The notes: generated from the sequence alone by a model not told the origin. Counted from the stretch's first letter, positions 49,128-62,753 are shown. The stretch is DNA of 64,000 nt from Carya illinoinensis (GCF_018687715.1 NC_056762.1:32910864-32974863); one strand, 5' to 3'. Made by a program: numbers and translations.

Positions 49128-49610
49128 TCATTCAGTAGGCTCGGAAACTTGTTGGTCACTTTTGGAGCTTTCCTTCTCTTTTCTCTTACCCTTCTTTCCT
49201 TGCTTGTCTGCTGGATTCTGGCCTTTGCTGTCAAAGTAGTCCACGATGTCCACATGAACACCTGGGTCGTTGGTGTTGTAGCTGCCACCCATCATGATTG
49301 AGTTGTTGATGGCCTGGAAGTTGCTGTTCACGTATGTGGTCAGGTCCTCAGGCTCCCCAAGTGAAACCCCATGAAGAGGACTGGCTTTCTCGTCCATCTC
49401 GCTTCGCAGAGTGGCTCCGGTGTTGTTTCCGGCAAGGGTGACGATTCTTACACCATTATCATCCTGATCATCGCCCTGCTGCAGTTTCCCAGATTTCTGA
49501 AGATCAGTAAAGCGGTGAGTTATGGCAGACACCATCTCCCTGACTGCAGGGTCAAATGGCTTTCGCTTCTCTCCTTCTGCGGACGAGTGCTTAACTTGTT
49601 CAGAGGTCAT
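49128..49610 (-). CDS. Conserved-looking plant protein of unknown function, 160 residues
   Basis: A single uninterrupted exon from ATG at 49610 to TGA at 49128-49130. The protein is hydrophilic with no signal peptide or membrane segment. Its middle has RIVTLAGNNTGATLRSEMDE, a Gly/Asn-rich block AINNSIMMGGSYNTNDPG and HVDIVDYF. The C-terminus is a Lys-rich tail (KQGKKGKRKEKE) that might be a nuclear signal. The composition is that of a normal gene and differs from the transposons around it. A TATA-like (TA)n run lies about 85 bases upstream. I do not recognise the family with certainty and assign no function. Confidence 0.75.
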   Translation of the reverse strand: MTSEQVKHSSAEGEKRKPFDPAVREMVSAITHRFTDLQKSGKLQQGDDQDDNGVRIVTLAGNNTGATLRSEMDEKASPLHGVSLGEPEDLTTYVNSNFQAINNSIMMGGSYNTNDPGVHVDIVDYFDSKGQNPADKQGKKGKRKEKESSKSDQQVSEPTE

Positions 49611-49694
49611 GATTTTACGTCAATGGTGTACAGAAATTTGGTGTAGGAAGATGGGTTAGGAATTGGGGTCTCGCACTGGATGTGTGTGTGTGTG

Positions 49695-49710
49695 TATATA
49701 TATATATATA
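49695..49710 (-). promoter_or_regulatory. Candidate TATA box of the 160-residue gene
   Basis: A (TA)8 run flanked by (TG)n, 85 bases upstream of the ATG. The position suits a TATA box with a short 5' leader. It could also be just a microsatellite. Confidence 0.4.
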
Positions 49711-49719
49711 GGAGGAGGT

Positions 49720-51864
49720 GCAGGCTGGGAATCTGTCAGGACCATTTGTTTGTAGGAATAAAGGAAGGTGAAGGAGTTGCTTTCATGGAAATACAAGCTA
49801 GGAGGAGTACTTTAAGTTATTCGGATCCAAAAGATAAAGGATAACTTGAAAATGGGTTTTCCCTTGAATTCCCTGGTGTAGCTTATGCTTTTGTGACTCC
49901 TAAGATATTAGCTCTTTGGTTTGAGCATTGAATGAATTGTACGTAAGTGTGGTAAATGACAGAGCTCCTTCCAGGCTGGATGGAGCGTACTTAATTCTCA
50001 CAATACAATTCAAAAATTTTGCTGCAATTTTTTTGTGAGGGTGAATGCAATAATAAGTGTATACTACTATACATTGAAGAAAATTATGTGCATACAGTAA
50101 TCTGAAAAATAATACGACTTTAAAATATGTAGAATATTATCTTAAATTGATAATTATCCCCACTCAAAAAAGTTTATTACTACTAGGTTTCAAGCAATTC
50201 ACATATAGGAGATGACAAAGTCACCAACTATAGAGATAGCAATTCTCAAGTTTTTTCTTCAAAATTTCTTTACAAAATTATATAAGCGACTGAAAATATA
50301 GAATCGTAAAATGAATAAATATGTGGGTTTCATTCTCTATTTATAGAGAATGAAGTAACATTATGTGAAAAATTACAATTCTTATCTTGTGTTTTTTCAA
50401 CTAGTAGTTATAATTTATAGGTCATATTGTTTCATTTAGAGACCAAAGAATATATCTGGTCAAATGGTTGGACAAGTCACTAGTTCAAAACACCTATTCA
50501 ATATTTTAGTTGAATTTATTTTGAAGCATTGCACCCATCCAAGTGGGTCTTCACACTGGCCAGTTTGGCCCATGAGTGGTGCTTTTTCGGCCCACGCTAT
50601 ACATTGCATCTATTCGGCCCATGCACGGTACCTTTTCAGCCCAAGCATCTTGTCTCTTCAGCCCAAATATTGTGCCTCTTCGAGCCTGGCCCACATGTGC
50701 CCCTTAAGCTATTCCATAGTTTGTTAAAATTAAAATATCAAAGTGTAGCTATGATCATTTGAACTCATATCCTTTCATTTGAACAACACGTTCTTACTAC
50801 TAAACCAATACATCTCTTTGAGATAATAGTTCACGAAAATAAATAATAACCTATATTCAATAAATTTGCATATTTAATATCACAATTTATAATAAATATA
50901 ACAATCCCTACTTAGATTGCGATATTAAATTTTCAGTTAAATACTAATATCCTCATACATACAAGAAGGTATCTCTCGATTTAAACCTTCAATTAGTATT
51001 AGTATCTCGAACTCTTAACAAATTCAATGGTAGCCTAGGCTTAAACCAAGACTCTATACATTAAGAACGGAAATACCACATACATAATTCCATTCAATTT
51101 TAGGAAGATAACCCACCAATTATTTGAACTCATGATACCCTTTCCTTTGAAACAATACATTCTTACCACCAAACCAATACATCTATTTGAAATAGTAGTT
51201 CACAAAAATAAATAATAATTCATATTTAATAAATTCACATATTTAATATCACAATCTATAATAAATATAACATCTTCTACATACCTTCTTGATATCTCGA
51301 ACATCTTTGATGGGGTATATGTAAGTTGGTTAATTTCGTTATTTCACCATGAAATAATAATAATTAGGAACTACATCACTATTTTAACTTTCAACTTACA
51401 TAGACTAAAAACATGATCATGTCCACACGTGTTGGACATCAGTTAGTTGGTTCAAAAATACGAGAATTGCTTCATGATCTCTACATAAATTCTTTAAGGC
51501 CGCATTTGGAACTTGATCAATTCAATTCAATCTAATTTTAAACTGAGTCTAACATCTAAATACTCAATTCTCAAATTACTAAAATCATCTCAATTCAAAA
51601 CATTTTTACACGTGGGATTCATAATCCTTTTCAACTCAACACTTCTTTACATACAGAACCCACAACATTTTTTAACTTTCCATAAATACATCTAAACTTA
51701 GCTCAATATCCAAATATATCTAAATTCATCTTATGTAGATCCTACAAAACTCACCACATCATCTCAATTTATTATTATTCATAAAGATTTAACTCAGTTC
51801 ATTTACAAATGGGAGCCAAGAGTAATTTCATACGATGATGCAATAGTCAGACGTTTTCCTATGG
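49720..51864. other. AT-rich intergenic region
   Basis: No gene. It contains the direct repeat listed separately and, at about 51490-51800, a block beginning ggccgcatttgg and rich in ctcaattcaa words that resembles another Fagales-type MITE in minus orientation. Confidence 0.4.
50761..51273 (+). repeat. Pair of ~150-bp direct repeats, 364 bp apart
   Basis: Copies at 50761-50912 and 51125-51273 share gaactcat, ttcttacta.taaaccaata, aaaataaataat and tatttaatatcacaat in the same order. They are not TG..CA bounded. They could be the ends of a small LTR-like (TRIM) element or a tandem duplication. Confidence 0.6.
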
Positions 51865-51894
51865 CACTACAACAAATTCAACATTTTGCCGCAA
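51865..51894 (+). repeat. Left terminal inverted repeat of the CACTA element
   Basis: cactacaacaaattca followed by acattttgccgcaa; pairs with 62724-62753. Confidence 0.85.
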
Positions 51895-54042
51895 CGACTT
51901 TTGCTGCAAATTGCTAGGAAAATTGCCGTAAAACTCCAATACTGACAAAAACTTATAGTCGCACGTTTGCAGATAATAAAATGCCAATTTTAGTATGAAA
52001 TTCAGCAAAAGTACAATTTGTCACAAATGTGGACTTATTATAGCAACTCCAATTGTTGCTTATAAGAAAAAAAAATTGCTAGAAATAACTCTATTAGATC
52101 ATTCACTATCGCATGAGATACTTACTTGCTAAGATGATACATTGTCAAAAAAATATTTTTTTCGTTAAGAAATTATATCACTATTTGTGGCATACTACAA
52201 ATAATAAGCGCCACAATAGAATATATTGGTAGCACATTGTGCCAAAAAAATTTAATTCCCACAAAGTCTCATCATCAAAACAAGCAGCTAGTAATGAGAA
52301 GTGGTTGTTGTAAATTGGTTCTATTAACGAGTTGGTACCACTACTAAAACACAATTACCGCAATGGACAATATCAAAAAAAAATTTCTAAAAGTGAGGTT
52401 TTGTGGAAAATACTTTTATTGTCGATCTGTGTATGTTGCTAAACTAGAATTTCTACAAATATACATCATCAATAATGTTTTTTTACAACAAAAACTTTCT
52501 TTGAAAATAATCTATTTTCAAGCTTATTTTATGCTAATAAAAATCTATTTCTGCAAAGATACATCATCAACAGAAAAAATTTTGAATGATAGGTTTCTTA
52601 ACATTCACAAGTTTATTGAGGAGTTGATATTGCTGCTAAAAATCTTTTTTCACAAAGCAGCATCACGAAAAATAATATGTAAATTGACCGAATCCACATT
52701 ATTTTCCACAATTAGATGGTGTAGGAATTTGAGATTTGCAACTATAGTGAACGAACGTACATTCAAACATGCAGGAGTAATTAAATTTGCCACTAAAACT
52801 TCTTTTCGTGGGGCTTATAACATTGTACGTAATAGAAGGCTCCAGCTCCTATATATGTGTGTGTATATATATAAATTGGGTTGTATTGTAGTCAACATTA
52901 TTATTTCTCATTACATATTAGCCAAATTTAATGCCCATAATTGGTACCTGTAATCATATGAGTCCATCATTTTATCTACTGATGGTTATAGATCTTTACC
53001 ATTGTTATAATGATCAATATGACATAATGGTCATTAATGACCCAAGATCTGTTATCAATTCACACAATTTGATGGTGTTTGTTAGTAACACTGCTACATA
53101 AATGCCATCATCATAAAAACTGAATTGATATAAACTCTATCAACTCCAAAACTAGCAAACGCACTTCCATATAAACACACATATTTTATAGATTACTTCT
53201 ACTATTATTAAACATGATCCACATAAAATGTCACCTGATCTACCAGCAAATATAAATAACATCCTAAAACAGAAATTTCCAATAATATGGCAACTTGTGA
53301 AAGCAGTTCATACATCTAGATTCAAGAACTGCATGGTGAATAGTTTGATAAGTTACTGGTCAAAAGCAGGTGTGGTGTTGGCTCAACAACACCTTTTCTC
53401 CAATTCACTTAGTCTCTCAAGCATGCAGCAATACTGTGTCTTTAGCAGTAGTCCCTTTCAATCCATTTGCTAATTGATTAAAACTTGCTGCATAAAAATA
53501 TCAAGAAAACCTGAAGCATTACTATCATGGTATTAATAAATTTCCAAACTAGTAGACACTACAATAACTCTAAGTAGAGATAGCTAATCAATAACTTTCT
53601 ACCCTTAATGATAGTTTCTACAATTCATTTAATGATTCCTAGTTATGTATCCAATACCAAAAAAATCTGCAAACAAAAATGTCATCTTAAAGTCCTAATA
53701 ACCAACCCCACCATTTAAATGTCAAATAAATCACTGTCAAACTTCACCACTTGCATGGTAGGACATAAAGCAGCTATCAAAGGGAATAGAAGAAATATAA
53801 ATAGACCAAGCTTGCAAAGGAGTAATATGCACCTGTCAATATGCATGTCTGGTATGACTTTCCTATCACTTCCAACCAAGCCACATCCTAAGTTGCTCAA
53901 CAAAAGTTTTTTCTAACCACAATCATCCCCATCTACTGGCTGATCAACCTTCAATGGCAGTTCAAAATAATTCAAAAGTAGGGATGATTTCATGTACCCA
54001 AGCTAGCTAGACATCAATAGGAGTCTCGTGCTGAGACTCCCT
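51895..54042. other. CACTA left subterminal region
   Basis: Rich in short repeated words (tacatcatcaa, cacaaag.agcatca, ttgct/ccgcaa). A 196-residue open frame at 52363-52953 (+) runs through these repeats and looks fortuitous. 52960-54042 has no supported gene. Confidence 0.5.
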
Positions 54043-56103
54043 CTAAGACTCATAACGAGACACGCTAGTTTTCATCAATTTCTCATAGTCTTTAAATTGG
54101 TTCTTGAATTCCAGTAAATCAGATCTCAATGCTTCTAACCAGTTCTTGTACAAATTTGCTCCATTCTTGTTCTTCTTATTCTCCTTAACAACGCGTTGAT
54201 AATCCCTATTGTTGCACAATGAAGGAGATGGTTCAGGTATAACAGAGTGACCTAGTCCTATTGCATAAACTGGTCGATGTCCTAAAACCTCCTTAAACAC
54301 TACATTAGTTGTTTCATCCATGTTCCCATCCAACTCAGTCTCATTCAACCGCTCAAGCATCAGATTCTACATCCATAGATAATAAACACCATTATATAAT
54401 ATTTAAGAAGTTTCAATTTAAAAACATCAATAGATTTGGAAACTTACATAATTTTGTTCTGCAGTGTCAGTAATAAATCTACATTTCTTTTTTGACCAAT
54501 GCACTTCTTTGTAAAAAGCTACCAAGTTCGGGGCTTGTTCATTCTTTATCATCAAATGTGACTTTGTTAGGTACTCCAATCACATAGGTAAGAAAGAAGT
54601 CTTTGAAATTGAAATATGTACTAGCTACAACTTACCGTTTCCTCCATAATCCTAACGAAAGGCTTTCTGCCACCTGTATGGTTGATTCGTTGTTTTTTCC
54701 TATTTTTGCTATTTCTCTGTGACATTTTTTGTAATTTTCAGGAATTTTCATATGTTACTTCATCATTCTATAAATTTGTCCCTACTATTATTATAGTAAT
54801 AAAAAATGATAACCTTTATACTGTAACAAAAAAAGAACTTAATATACATTAAGTTTTATCTTAAACAATTTAATTTTCAAACATTACTTCATCGTTCTAT
54901 AAAATGTTCCCCATTGCTGTTCTATAAAAACAAAATGATAACCATTATGTTTTCAAAAAGAAAGAACTTTATATACATTAATATTTACCTTGAACAATTT
55001 AATTTTCTAACATGACTTCATCATTCTATTTGCTAATGATCCCTACTAAAGTTCTAGTAATAAAAAATGTTGTATACACTATGTTTTAATAGAGAAAGAA
55101 CTTTATATACATTAATATTTAACTTGAATTTTTTAATTTTTAAACATTACTTCATCAGATCTATACAATGATCCCTACTGCATTAGTAAAAAAAATGATA
55201 ACCATTATGTTGTAACGAAGAAAGAACTTACCACTCATTAATATTTACCTTGAACGATTCACTTGACCACAATGCACATAAGTGTTCCCATACCGGCTTC
55301 TCTACCCAGGTTGTCCCACCAGAAAGTGCCGTTTTGTGTGATGAATAGCCCAGGTATTGCTTGCGCAGTAGGTAGTGGAATGCATTGGAATTTTTTAGCA
55401 AGAGCGTTTGTCACACACACACAATGGGAACTTTGTGTCCAATCTAATATAAAATCAGCCTATGAAAAAATACATTAGTGAAATATAAATTTCTTTTAAT
55501 ACTTTTAGTAAAAAATTTTTGACAAAAACAATAATAAATCATCATACTCGAACACAATCAATTAGCTCATCTTTCTCCTCTTTAGATACTTTTTTTCAGC
55601 TTGCATGACACATGTTTGCATGAAGTCTTACAATCGATGTCACTTCTCTAGAAAATATGTTGTAATTCTCACATGATGGGCCTCTTTGTCCATCCTTAAT
55701 ATTCAAAGGTATTTTCCCAAATTTACGAACGTGTTCAAATAGCGTGTCTTTTACTGATACCCAACCACGTTTTTGAGTTGGCAAATCTTCATTATCTGAA
55801 ATTGAATATCATTATCTCTATTAGATCTCTCATGACCAAGAGAATAAGTAGAACAAATATTATTATTCTCTATTATAAGGGTCAATCTTTCAACTTACAT
55901 TCAGTGGCCACAACCCTATTAGTCTCATTTGCACCTTCCAATGTTTCATCTATACCAACATTTGGTGGTTGAGTTGAATCGTCTAATGGTGTGTCCTATT
56001 CCCTATCTCGTATATCACTCAAAAGTGGACATTGGACACGTATGCCTCCTGCTCTATGTATTCCACCTGGTCCGCGCCATCTTCCTCTTACCCATCTCAC
56101 CAT
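54043..56103 (-). pseudogene. TNP1-like (Ptta/En/Spm, Transposase_24) gene, six exons, broken
   Basis: Exons, in gene order: 56103-55899, 55795-55548, 55459-55249, 54716-54636, 54543-54448 and 54366-54043. All have GT-AG borders and compatible phases. The family partner protein of CACTA transposition binds subterminal repeats. Family hallmarks seen: RGWVSVKDTLFEHVRKFGKI, then SIVRLHAN (exon 2); WVEKPVWEHLCALWSSESFK (exon 3, second frame); RINHTGGRKPFV (exon 4, the HttG-type motif); VAFYKEVHWSKK (exon 5). The C-terminus is charged, with FKDYEKLM. Breaks: a TAG in exon 1 near 56000, a TGA in exon 2 where Trp is likely, and a frameshift in exon 3 near 55330. Regulation would be from the right end of the element. 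Confidence 0.8.
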
Positions 56104-57294
56104 TGTCAATATATATGTGCAATATTAGTGATGAACCTTATGACAATGAGAAAAAATGCATCAGACTTTTTATTCCCTTGTATTCATACACAAGTATGGA
56201 CTATAACCCAACAACTTAATTAACAAAGCCAATAAGCATTTTTTATAAATCAACCCCCTTACCTAAAACTCTACATGACTCATTACTAATTTTCTAATTG
56301 TGAAACGTGAAAATACTCATACATGGTAACATTTATTATTAACGGTAGAAGAACTTCCAGCATGGTATTATTCATGGCAAATTTTAACCAAATGTTAAAA
56401 TATTCCATTTTACACCTTTGCACTACCACAAAAAAATATAAATTTAAAAAACCTACTTAAAGTGACTCACTTTCTACTTCCAAGTATCGTTGCTACTAAC
56501 CACCTAAAGAACAAGCTGATACAGACTTACTGATTTGCATGGGTGAGTAGGTAAAAAACAATTTCAATTTTTTTACCTCCTAGAAGCTAAGAAACATGTA
56601 GGCTAAAAAAAAAAAACTTTTTATGTGCATCGATGAGTGGTCATCCATCATTCATGTTGTACATATATTTCTACTCCATTGTTACAAATAAAAATCTTTT
56701 CCCACCCACAATGTCACACAAACTATAATGATCAATTGACCCTCTGATTATTATATGAAGAATCTTTCTTATTAAAAAATTGCAACCAAATTTCATTAAC
56801 TTGCCTCAATTAATCCACTTTTGAAATAGAGAGTCAGAGTAGGAGAGATAATTTGCAAAAGCTAGAAAATTGGATTACTAACTTGTAGTGTATTCCTGGA
56901 TCTTTGTTAGAGCCCACATTGGAGTGCTTGATATATTTGTCTTCCTCTTCCAAGTGAACATTCCAGGCCTCGTTTCTTTCCCAGACTCCCTCCACTCTAA
57001 TGAAAGTTGGACCAAGCACTCTGATTTCCATTCTATGTGGGATAATATTTATGGAATGGCCAACCTAACCAATGTATAGTATCTGTGGTAGAGTTAGAAA
57101 ATATATTTATTCAGCCTTGAACTTTGAAAACATTTCTGCTCTCCCTTGCCTAACCAGTGTACATGGTTGGGCTTACTTTGCCCGCGTGAAATATTGGATT
57201 TTTCCCGCTTCTCCCTATATCCTAATTTTAATATTCTCTAAATTTTAACTAAATTTTAACTAAAATTTATCTCTCTAATTTTTATTTTTATTTT
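56104..57294. other. CACTA internal region without a gene
   Basis: AT-rich; only short open frames. It may include the promoter and 5' leader of the TNP1-like gene. Confidence 0.4.
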
Positions 57295-58135
57295 TACATT
57301 TTATTCAACTTTCAAAAGCGATATGTATTCTACTCTTTATTCTTTATCTATTCTAAAATCATATTTTGTTCCTCTTTCATTATTATTTGTTTCTCTCACT
57401 TCACTTTATATTCTTTCTTTATATACTATTAAAATATAAGTTATTTCAATACAATATAAAAAATGATTTAGGATTGCCTTAGAATTGCTCTCCAAATTGT
57501 AGGAGTCACTATATTTTAGGGAATGCCATGCAGTTCCCATGTTGCTAACTTCAATATGTAAATTTTTTTTTGGCATACATTTTATTCACCTTTCAAGATG
57601 TATCCCACCCTTTATTCTTTATCTATTCTATTAATCATCATATTTTTTATCCTCTTTCATTATTATTTGTTTCTCTCACTTCACTTTATGTTATTTCTTT
57701 ATATACTATTAAAATATAAGTTATTTCAATATAATATCAAGAATGATTGGAACTTCATTACAATTGCTCCCCAAATTGTAAGAGTACTCACTGTATTTTA
57801 GGGAATGCCATGCAGCTCCCATGTTGCTAACCTCAATATGTAAATTTTTTTTTACATTTTATTCACCTTTCAAGATCAATCTGTATCATACTCTTTATTT
57901 TTTATCTATTCTATTAATCATCATATGAAATATCCTCTTTTATTATTATTTGTTTCTTTCACTTCACTTTAAATTCTTTCTTTATATACTATTAAAATAT
58001 AAATTATTTCAATACAATATCAACAATGACACCTGGATTGCCTTACAATTGCTCTCCAAATTGCATATGTCACTGTATTTTAAGGATTTCCATGCAGCTC
58101 CCATATTGCTAACTTCAATATGTATATATTTTTCC
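57295..58135 (+). repeat. Three ~280-bp tandem repeats inside the CACTA element
   Basis: Copies start at 57295, 57576 and 57853. Each has tacattttattca, ctttattctttatctattct, tatactattaaaatata, attgctc.ccaaattg, gccatgcag.tcccat and caatatgta in order. Similarity between copies is high, by eye around nine-tenths. Confidence 0.85.
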
Positions 58136-61100
58136 TAAAATTTAGCTTATAATTGATTATAGGGAATGGGTTGCTGGTGCTCTTACAATAATCCATAAAC
58201 TGAAAGCATCTTGTTTTCACCATGTTATGCTTATAATTTTTTATCTGTTATCACACTTGACTGAAAGAATGAAAAATGAATTTCATCTATTTGAATGCTA
58301 GAATAAATGTCACATTCTCATACAATTGGATAAAATGACCCTTAGACTAGTTTTATAACTAGATTGCTCAACTCCAATATCAGTAGATCCATCATTAATA
58401 TTGACTCAATTTTTAAAACAGTATCAGCTCTCATTATATCCTAAGATACTAAAAATCTCAATGGGTGGGTAATGAAGCAAATTGAGAATAGAAGTATAAT
58501 AACAATAGCAAATCATTTAGTAGCCAATGTTGATGAGCCCATTTTTATAGTTTTCATTGATTGGATTGTCATCACCCCTGTAATGTTAATTCATATATTA
58601 CTTTTTTAGATCTTTTATACATTTTTTAGCATTACTGATCACTTCCCTGTTCATTTGTGGCATTTACAGGAGGCATACATGTAGAAGGAGAGGTAGTCAC
58701 CTGGGGTTAATGATTTTATGTGTTTTTGTAGTCCTTTTGACCCGCCAAACCATCTTAATTATATAAAAATCACATTAATTTGGATGGAAGTTGAACTTAT
58801 AATAGTCAATAGAAATATCAAATTCTTAGAAATTGCAGATATATTCACCAATACCCCTTAAAATCTACCATTCCTTACTAAGACATGCTCATAAAACTGC
58901 TGAAAATAATTGAGAAAACAATCACACCATGGTTCATTCATAGTAAATATTAATCTTTCATGACCTTCGTTAAACATTTGGCTGCCACCAAAGGACATCA
59001 TCTGCATATAAAAGTAAAATTGTTCAATCATTTTGTATTTCATGCAATATCTCTTGTATTGGCTCTGAATATGCTACATCTGTAGTATAACATTAAGAGG
59101 TGTGCATATTTTGTTGTTGTAGACAAACCACATATTTATATAGCATGTCTGGCCCCCGACCTTGTTAGTAAATAAACATATCTGCCCCCAGGCCTTGTCA
59201 TTAAATAATTCTTCAACATGACTTACTCAAAAGGATTTAATAGTTTTTTTATTTTTTTGTAAGTAGGATTTAATGGTTTATTATTATTACACAATGTTCA
59301 AAAAGACTAATAGTTGGCCATGCTTGATAAGGTGAAAGAGGACTAATGATCAGATGGTTAAGCGACTGAATTTCTAAGCAACGTAAAGACAATCTATATA
59401 AGCATATTAAGAGTGAAACAAGCATAGATATTAGCTACTTGTCACCTATATATAAAAAATAGCAATATGCATGACCACTTGTGAGAAAATCAACTGTTAA
59501 TATAAACTATGCCTCTACTAGCCACTAAATATTCCAAAAGAAACTCTTGCTAAATTATACCAGCTCGTCCTGTAGCTCAACAAACATGAATCCCTATTTT
59601 ATATTTTTGGTGACAATAAGTGGTTATCACGATGTGCCACAATTAGTGGTTACCAAAATTTTGCATGGTTTTGTGGGTTTTGCAAGGGTTATTCAAGGGC
59701 CACTGTGGTTACATTTCATTCAATGCAACTAAGCCAACAATTTGGTCCACCGTCACTATGCAATCAATCACCATAAAGATTGTGAAACAAGAAGATTACA
59801 AGACAACAAATAAAGGGAAGATTGGAAACTAGAAAATGAGGAATGATAAATAAAGAAATAAATGAGGAATGATATGAAATAAATAGATCCTAACACTATA
59901 AAAGGTCAACTATTATAGTTTAAACTACATTCTATTCCAAATAGATTGCTAATTGGTTAGGTTATGCTCCTGGAAAGAAGTGTAAAACAAGGTGGCTTCG
60001 GCCTATTGACTACTTTGTCTACCTAGTATGTTGAGTGTCACCACTCGAATGTTGGTCCTTCCTGCCAGACCTTGGTTCTTCATGCCTAGGAGCTTCCCCA
60101 TGGGTTATGGTATATCAATCCATACATGCACACTGAGGAGTTGCTCAAACTTGGCTCCAAAACAAATCTTAGAGCTGTTAAAGCAAGTTACAGGTATCCA
60201 ACACCTTATTTTGATCTTAATGGGCCTTAGTTTTGTCTTTTATTTGTTTTAGATACCTTGGTGATCAACTGAGTAATGCCAAAGTCCAAAAGGCAAAGAG
60301 CTTTGTGTGGGATTGAAAGATGAATGTTGGTGGCCTACTGATCTGTATCTGAAAAGCCAAAATACTTTCAACCTGCTTTGATGTACAAAATTTATATATA
60401 TATATATATATATTTCTTACAATAGAGATGGATCGACCCCATAACTAGCCATGCATGCATCCCTAGCCAATAAATAATTATTAAGTACTACTCAAAACCA
60501 TAAGAAAAACAGAAGATAAAAACAAAAAGTCATGAAACCTGCATCTGTTTTTTGGCAGAATGTTCATGGGAACTTTGGAGTTGGACTACTCAATATATGG
60601 CATACAAAAATTCTTTATTATTTGAAAGATATTTTTGGATGATGCCAATAAATAAAGCAAGCTAATTGACCAAAAAATGAAATTTTTTGCTCTTGGCTCT
60701 TCGTATAACTCCAGATTCAACAAAAAATAATCCATATCAACCAGACAAGTAATTCCTACTATAGTTATAATTTATGCATGTTAAATTACATATGCAGCTC
60801 CTTCTATATCTTGGAAAGAAGCATGGAAACAAAGGAGAAAAGGCTATAGTTGCTTAAGAAATGAAGATATCTTCTCAAATTTATGCAATTATCCTTTCGT
60901 ATCCTCCGTTTTTCTCAAATTTAAACCATATAGAGGCTACACTAACCTAAGAAGAAAAAAATGATTCTGTATAAACTCTGCATCGACTTTCTTCTTTCTT
61001 CTTCCAAAATCAAAACCAGTTATTTTTAAAAACTCTACCACTTTTTCCTACTTATTATTTTGGTTCTGCCCTTAGTTTGCAAAATCATCCATTATAATTT

Positions 61101-62723
61101 ATGTAAATGGACCCCTATATAATATATATAATCTCTATTAATTTATGAAAGGATCATGATTGTTCAGACTATAAGCAAACCCAATGTACAAAAAATTGAC
61201 CATTACATCTAATGAAGTGAGACTCGATTAGCCCAACACAAAACATGTAGCTTGTCAGTTCACTATGCAGACTCACGCCAATATATGCAACATTTATTTT
61301 CTTAACCCTCTAATAAGATTCTCCTCACTTCTACTTTTTATCATGATCTTTGACCTTTATGTGCTCTGTTCCCACCCTAAATGTTTCAAAGTGCAATGAT
61401 AAAGAAATATTTTTATGCACTATAGTGTTCTACCATTTGTAGTTCGAAGTCATATAATTTATAGATTAGACTCTAATAATAGAAGAGACACATAGGGTTT
61501 TAGTTCAATTATAATGAAGAATATTACTCTTCAAGGCTAGCTAGTTGAATATATCCTCCAAAGCTATTCGAATATACGGCCAATATCAAAAATCTTTCTA
61601 ACCAGATGCCACTGCAATGCATATAGTTTTTCAGCAACTATTTCATGGTGTTGCATGGCATGCTCACCAATGTTTTGGAGTGAGTAAACCAACAAACCAA
61701 CCTAAATCATGCAAGGAAGAAAAAACAAAAACTATTAAAACCAACAGGATTTCCTTGGTACAAATCCCACTTGTATGCAAAAAGAGTGATCAATCAACCA
61801 TAAGTGGATTCAAATTTAGTATTCACACAAGTTAATAAATTAAAATGGGCTATTGGTTTGGACAATACACCAAACTACGTACCATGCTTGAAGGAAAATT
61901 TAAAACCATCGACAAAAAATACAACTTGTGCTTTCAAAACTATGAAGATGCCAAGAGCAATAAAGGTTCATGTGATATAAATCAACCAAGAAATACATCT
62001 TATCCCCTCATCATACATCATACTAACAAATAAATATAGCAAGACATGAGCCGCAATGGAAAATAATGAAAGGCTTTTTACCTAATCGCATCTTCCAACT
62101 ACTCCTATTGCTAGCTCACAAAACTTATGGCTGAAACTGACTGATTTTTGTAAGATCAATTAAGGGGTGAGGAGGACTGAGTAGTGACAGCTAGGGAGAT
62201 AGAATCTTCTAATACTACCGCGAATTGACCAGAAAAATGATCCCCAAACCATCAACAATCTTCATTGTCGAAAACGATTCAATGGTTACTGGTTCAAAAC
62301 AAGATTCTAGCAGCACGAGATTCTCGATCTATGATAAGTAGGAATTTTCTCCAACAAAGTTGTGGTTTCGCCCAAAATTAGTGTATGCGTAATGATAGAG
62401 AGACTGATGAGAAGAGGGAAAAAAATCTGGGGATTCCATGTCTGGGCATTTTATATAACCCAGTTATAACAGTGACTTTTACTCATCACAAAAAGATTGA
62501 GTCACTTTAATAATGGGAAACATAGTTGCGGCAACTGTATGTCGTTATAACACATACAAAACATACTAAAACTGACTTCTAATGTCAAAGTGTTTTGCGG
62601 TGAAATATTGTTGCCGAAAATAATGCTTTTTATTTGACAAATCTATCAGCTGGTTTCTGGAGACGTAAATTTTATGAATAAAAGCATGTATTATTGGCAA
62701 GTTATTATCCGCTGGAAAAATAA
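58136..62723. other. CACTA right internal and subterminal region
   Basis: No domain-bearing frame was found in 4.6 kb. An (AT)n run lies at about 60393-60412. Subterminal words (gttgcggcaactg, gcggtgaaatattgttgccg) appear from about 62520 on. This is where a TNP2-type gene would be expected, but I see none. Confidence 0.5.
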
Positions 62724-62753
62724 TTGTGGCAAAAGGCTGAATTTGTTGTAGTG
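62724..62753 (-). repeat. Right terminal inverted repeat of the CACTA element
   Basis: Ends tgaatttgttgtagtg; the complement matches the left end over 16 bases exactly. Confidence 0.85.

Larger units (their letters stand above)
51865..62753 (-). mobile_element. CACTA (En/Spm) transposon, 10.9 kb
   Basis: The termini are inverted repeats beginning CACTACAACAAATTCA, identical for 16 bases, with three mismatches over 30. Short subterminal words such as ttgccgc, gttgcgg and gtcgttat recur within the first and last few hundred bases, as expected for transposase binding in this superfamily. Flanking trinucleotides are tgg and tga, a 3-base duplication with one change. A TNP1-like gene lies on the minus strand at 54043-56103. 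No TNP2-type transposase was recognised. Confidence 0.8.

Noticed and set aside
52363..52953. 196-residue plus-strand open frame, the longest in the right third
   Set aside because: It runs through CACTA subterminal repeats, is very rich in Ile/Lys/Phe from AT bias, and has no domain.
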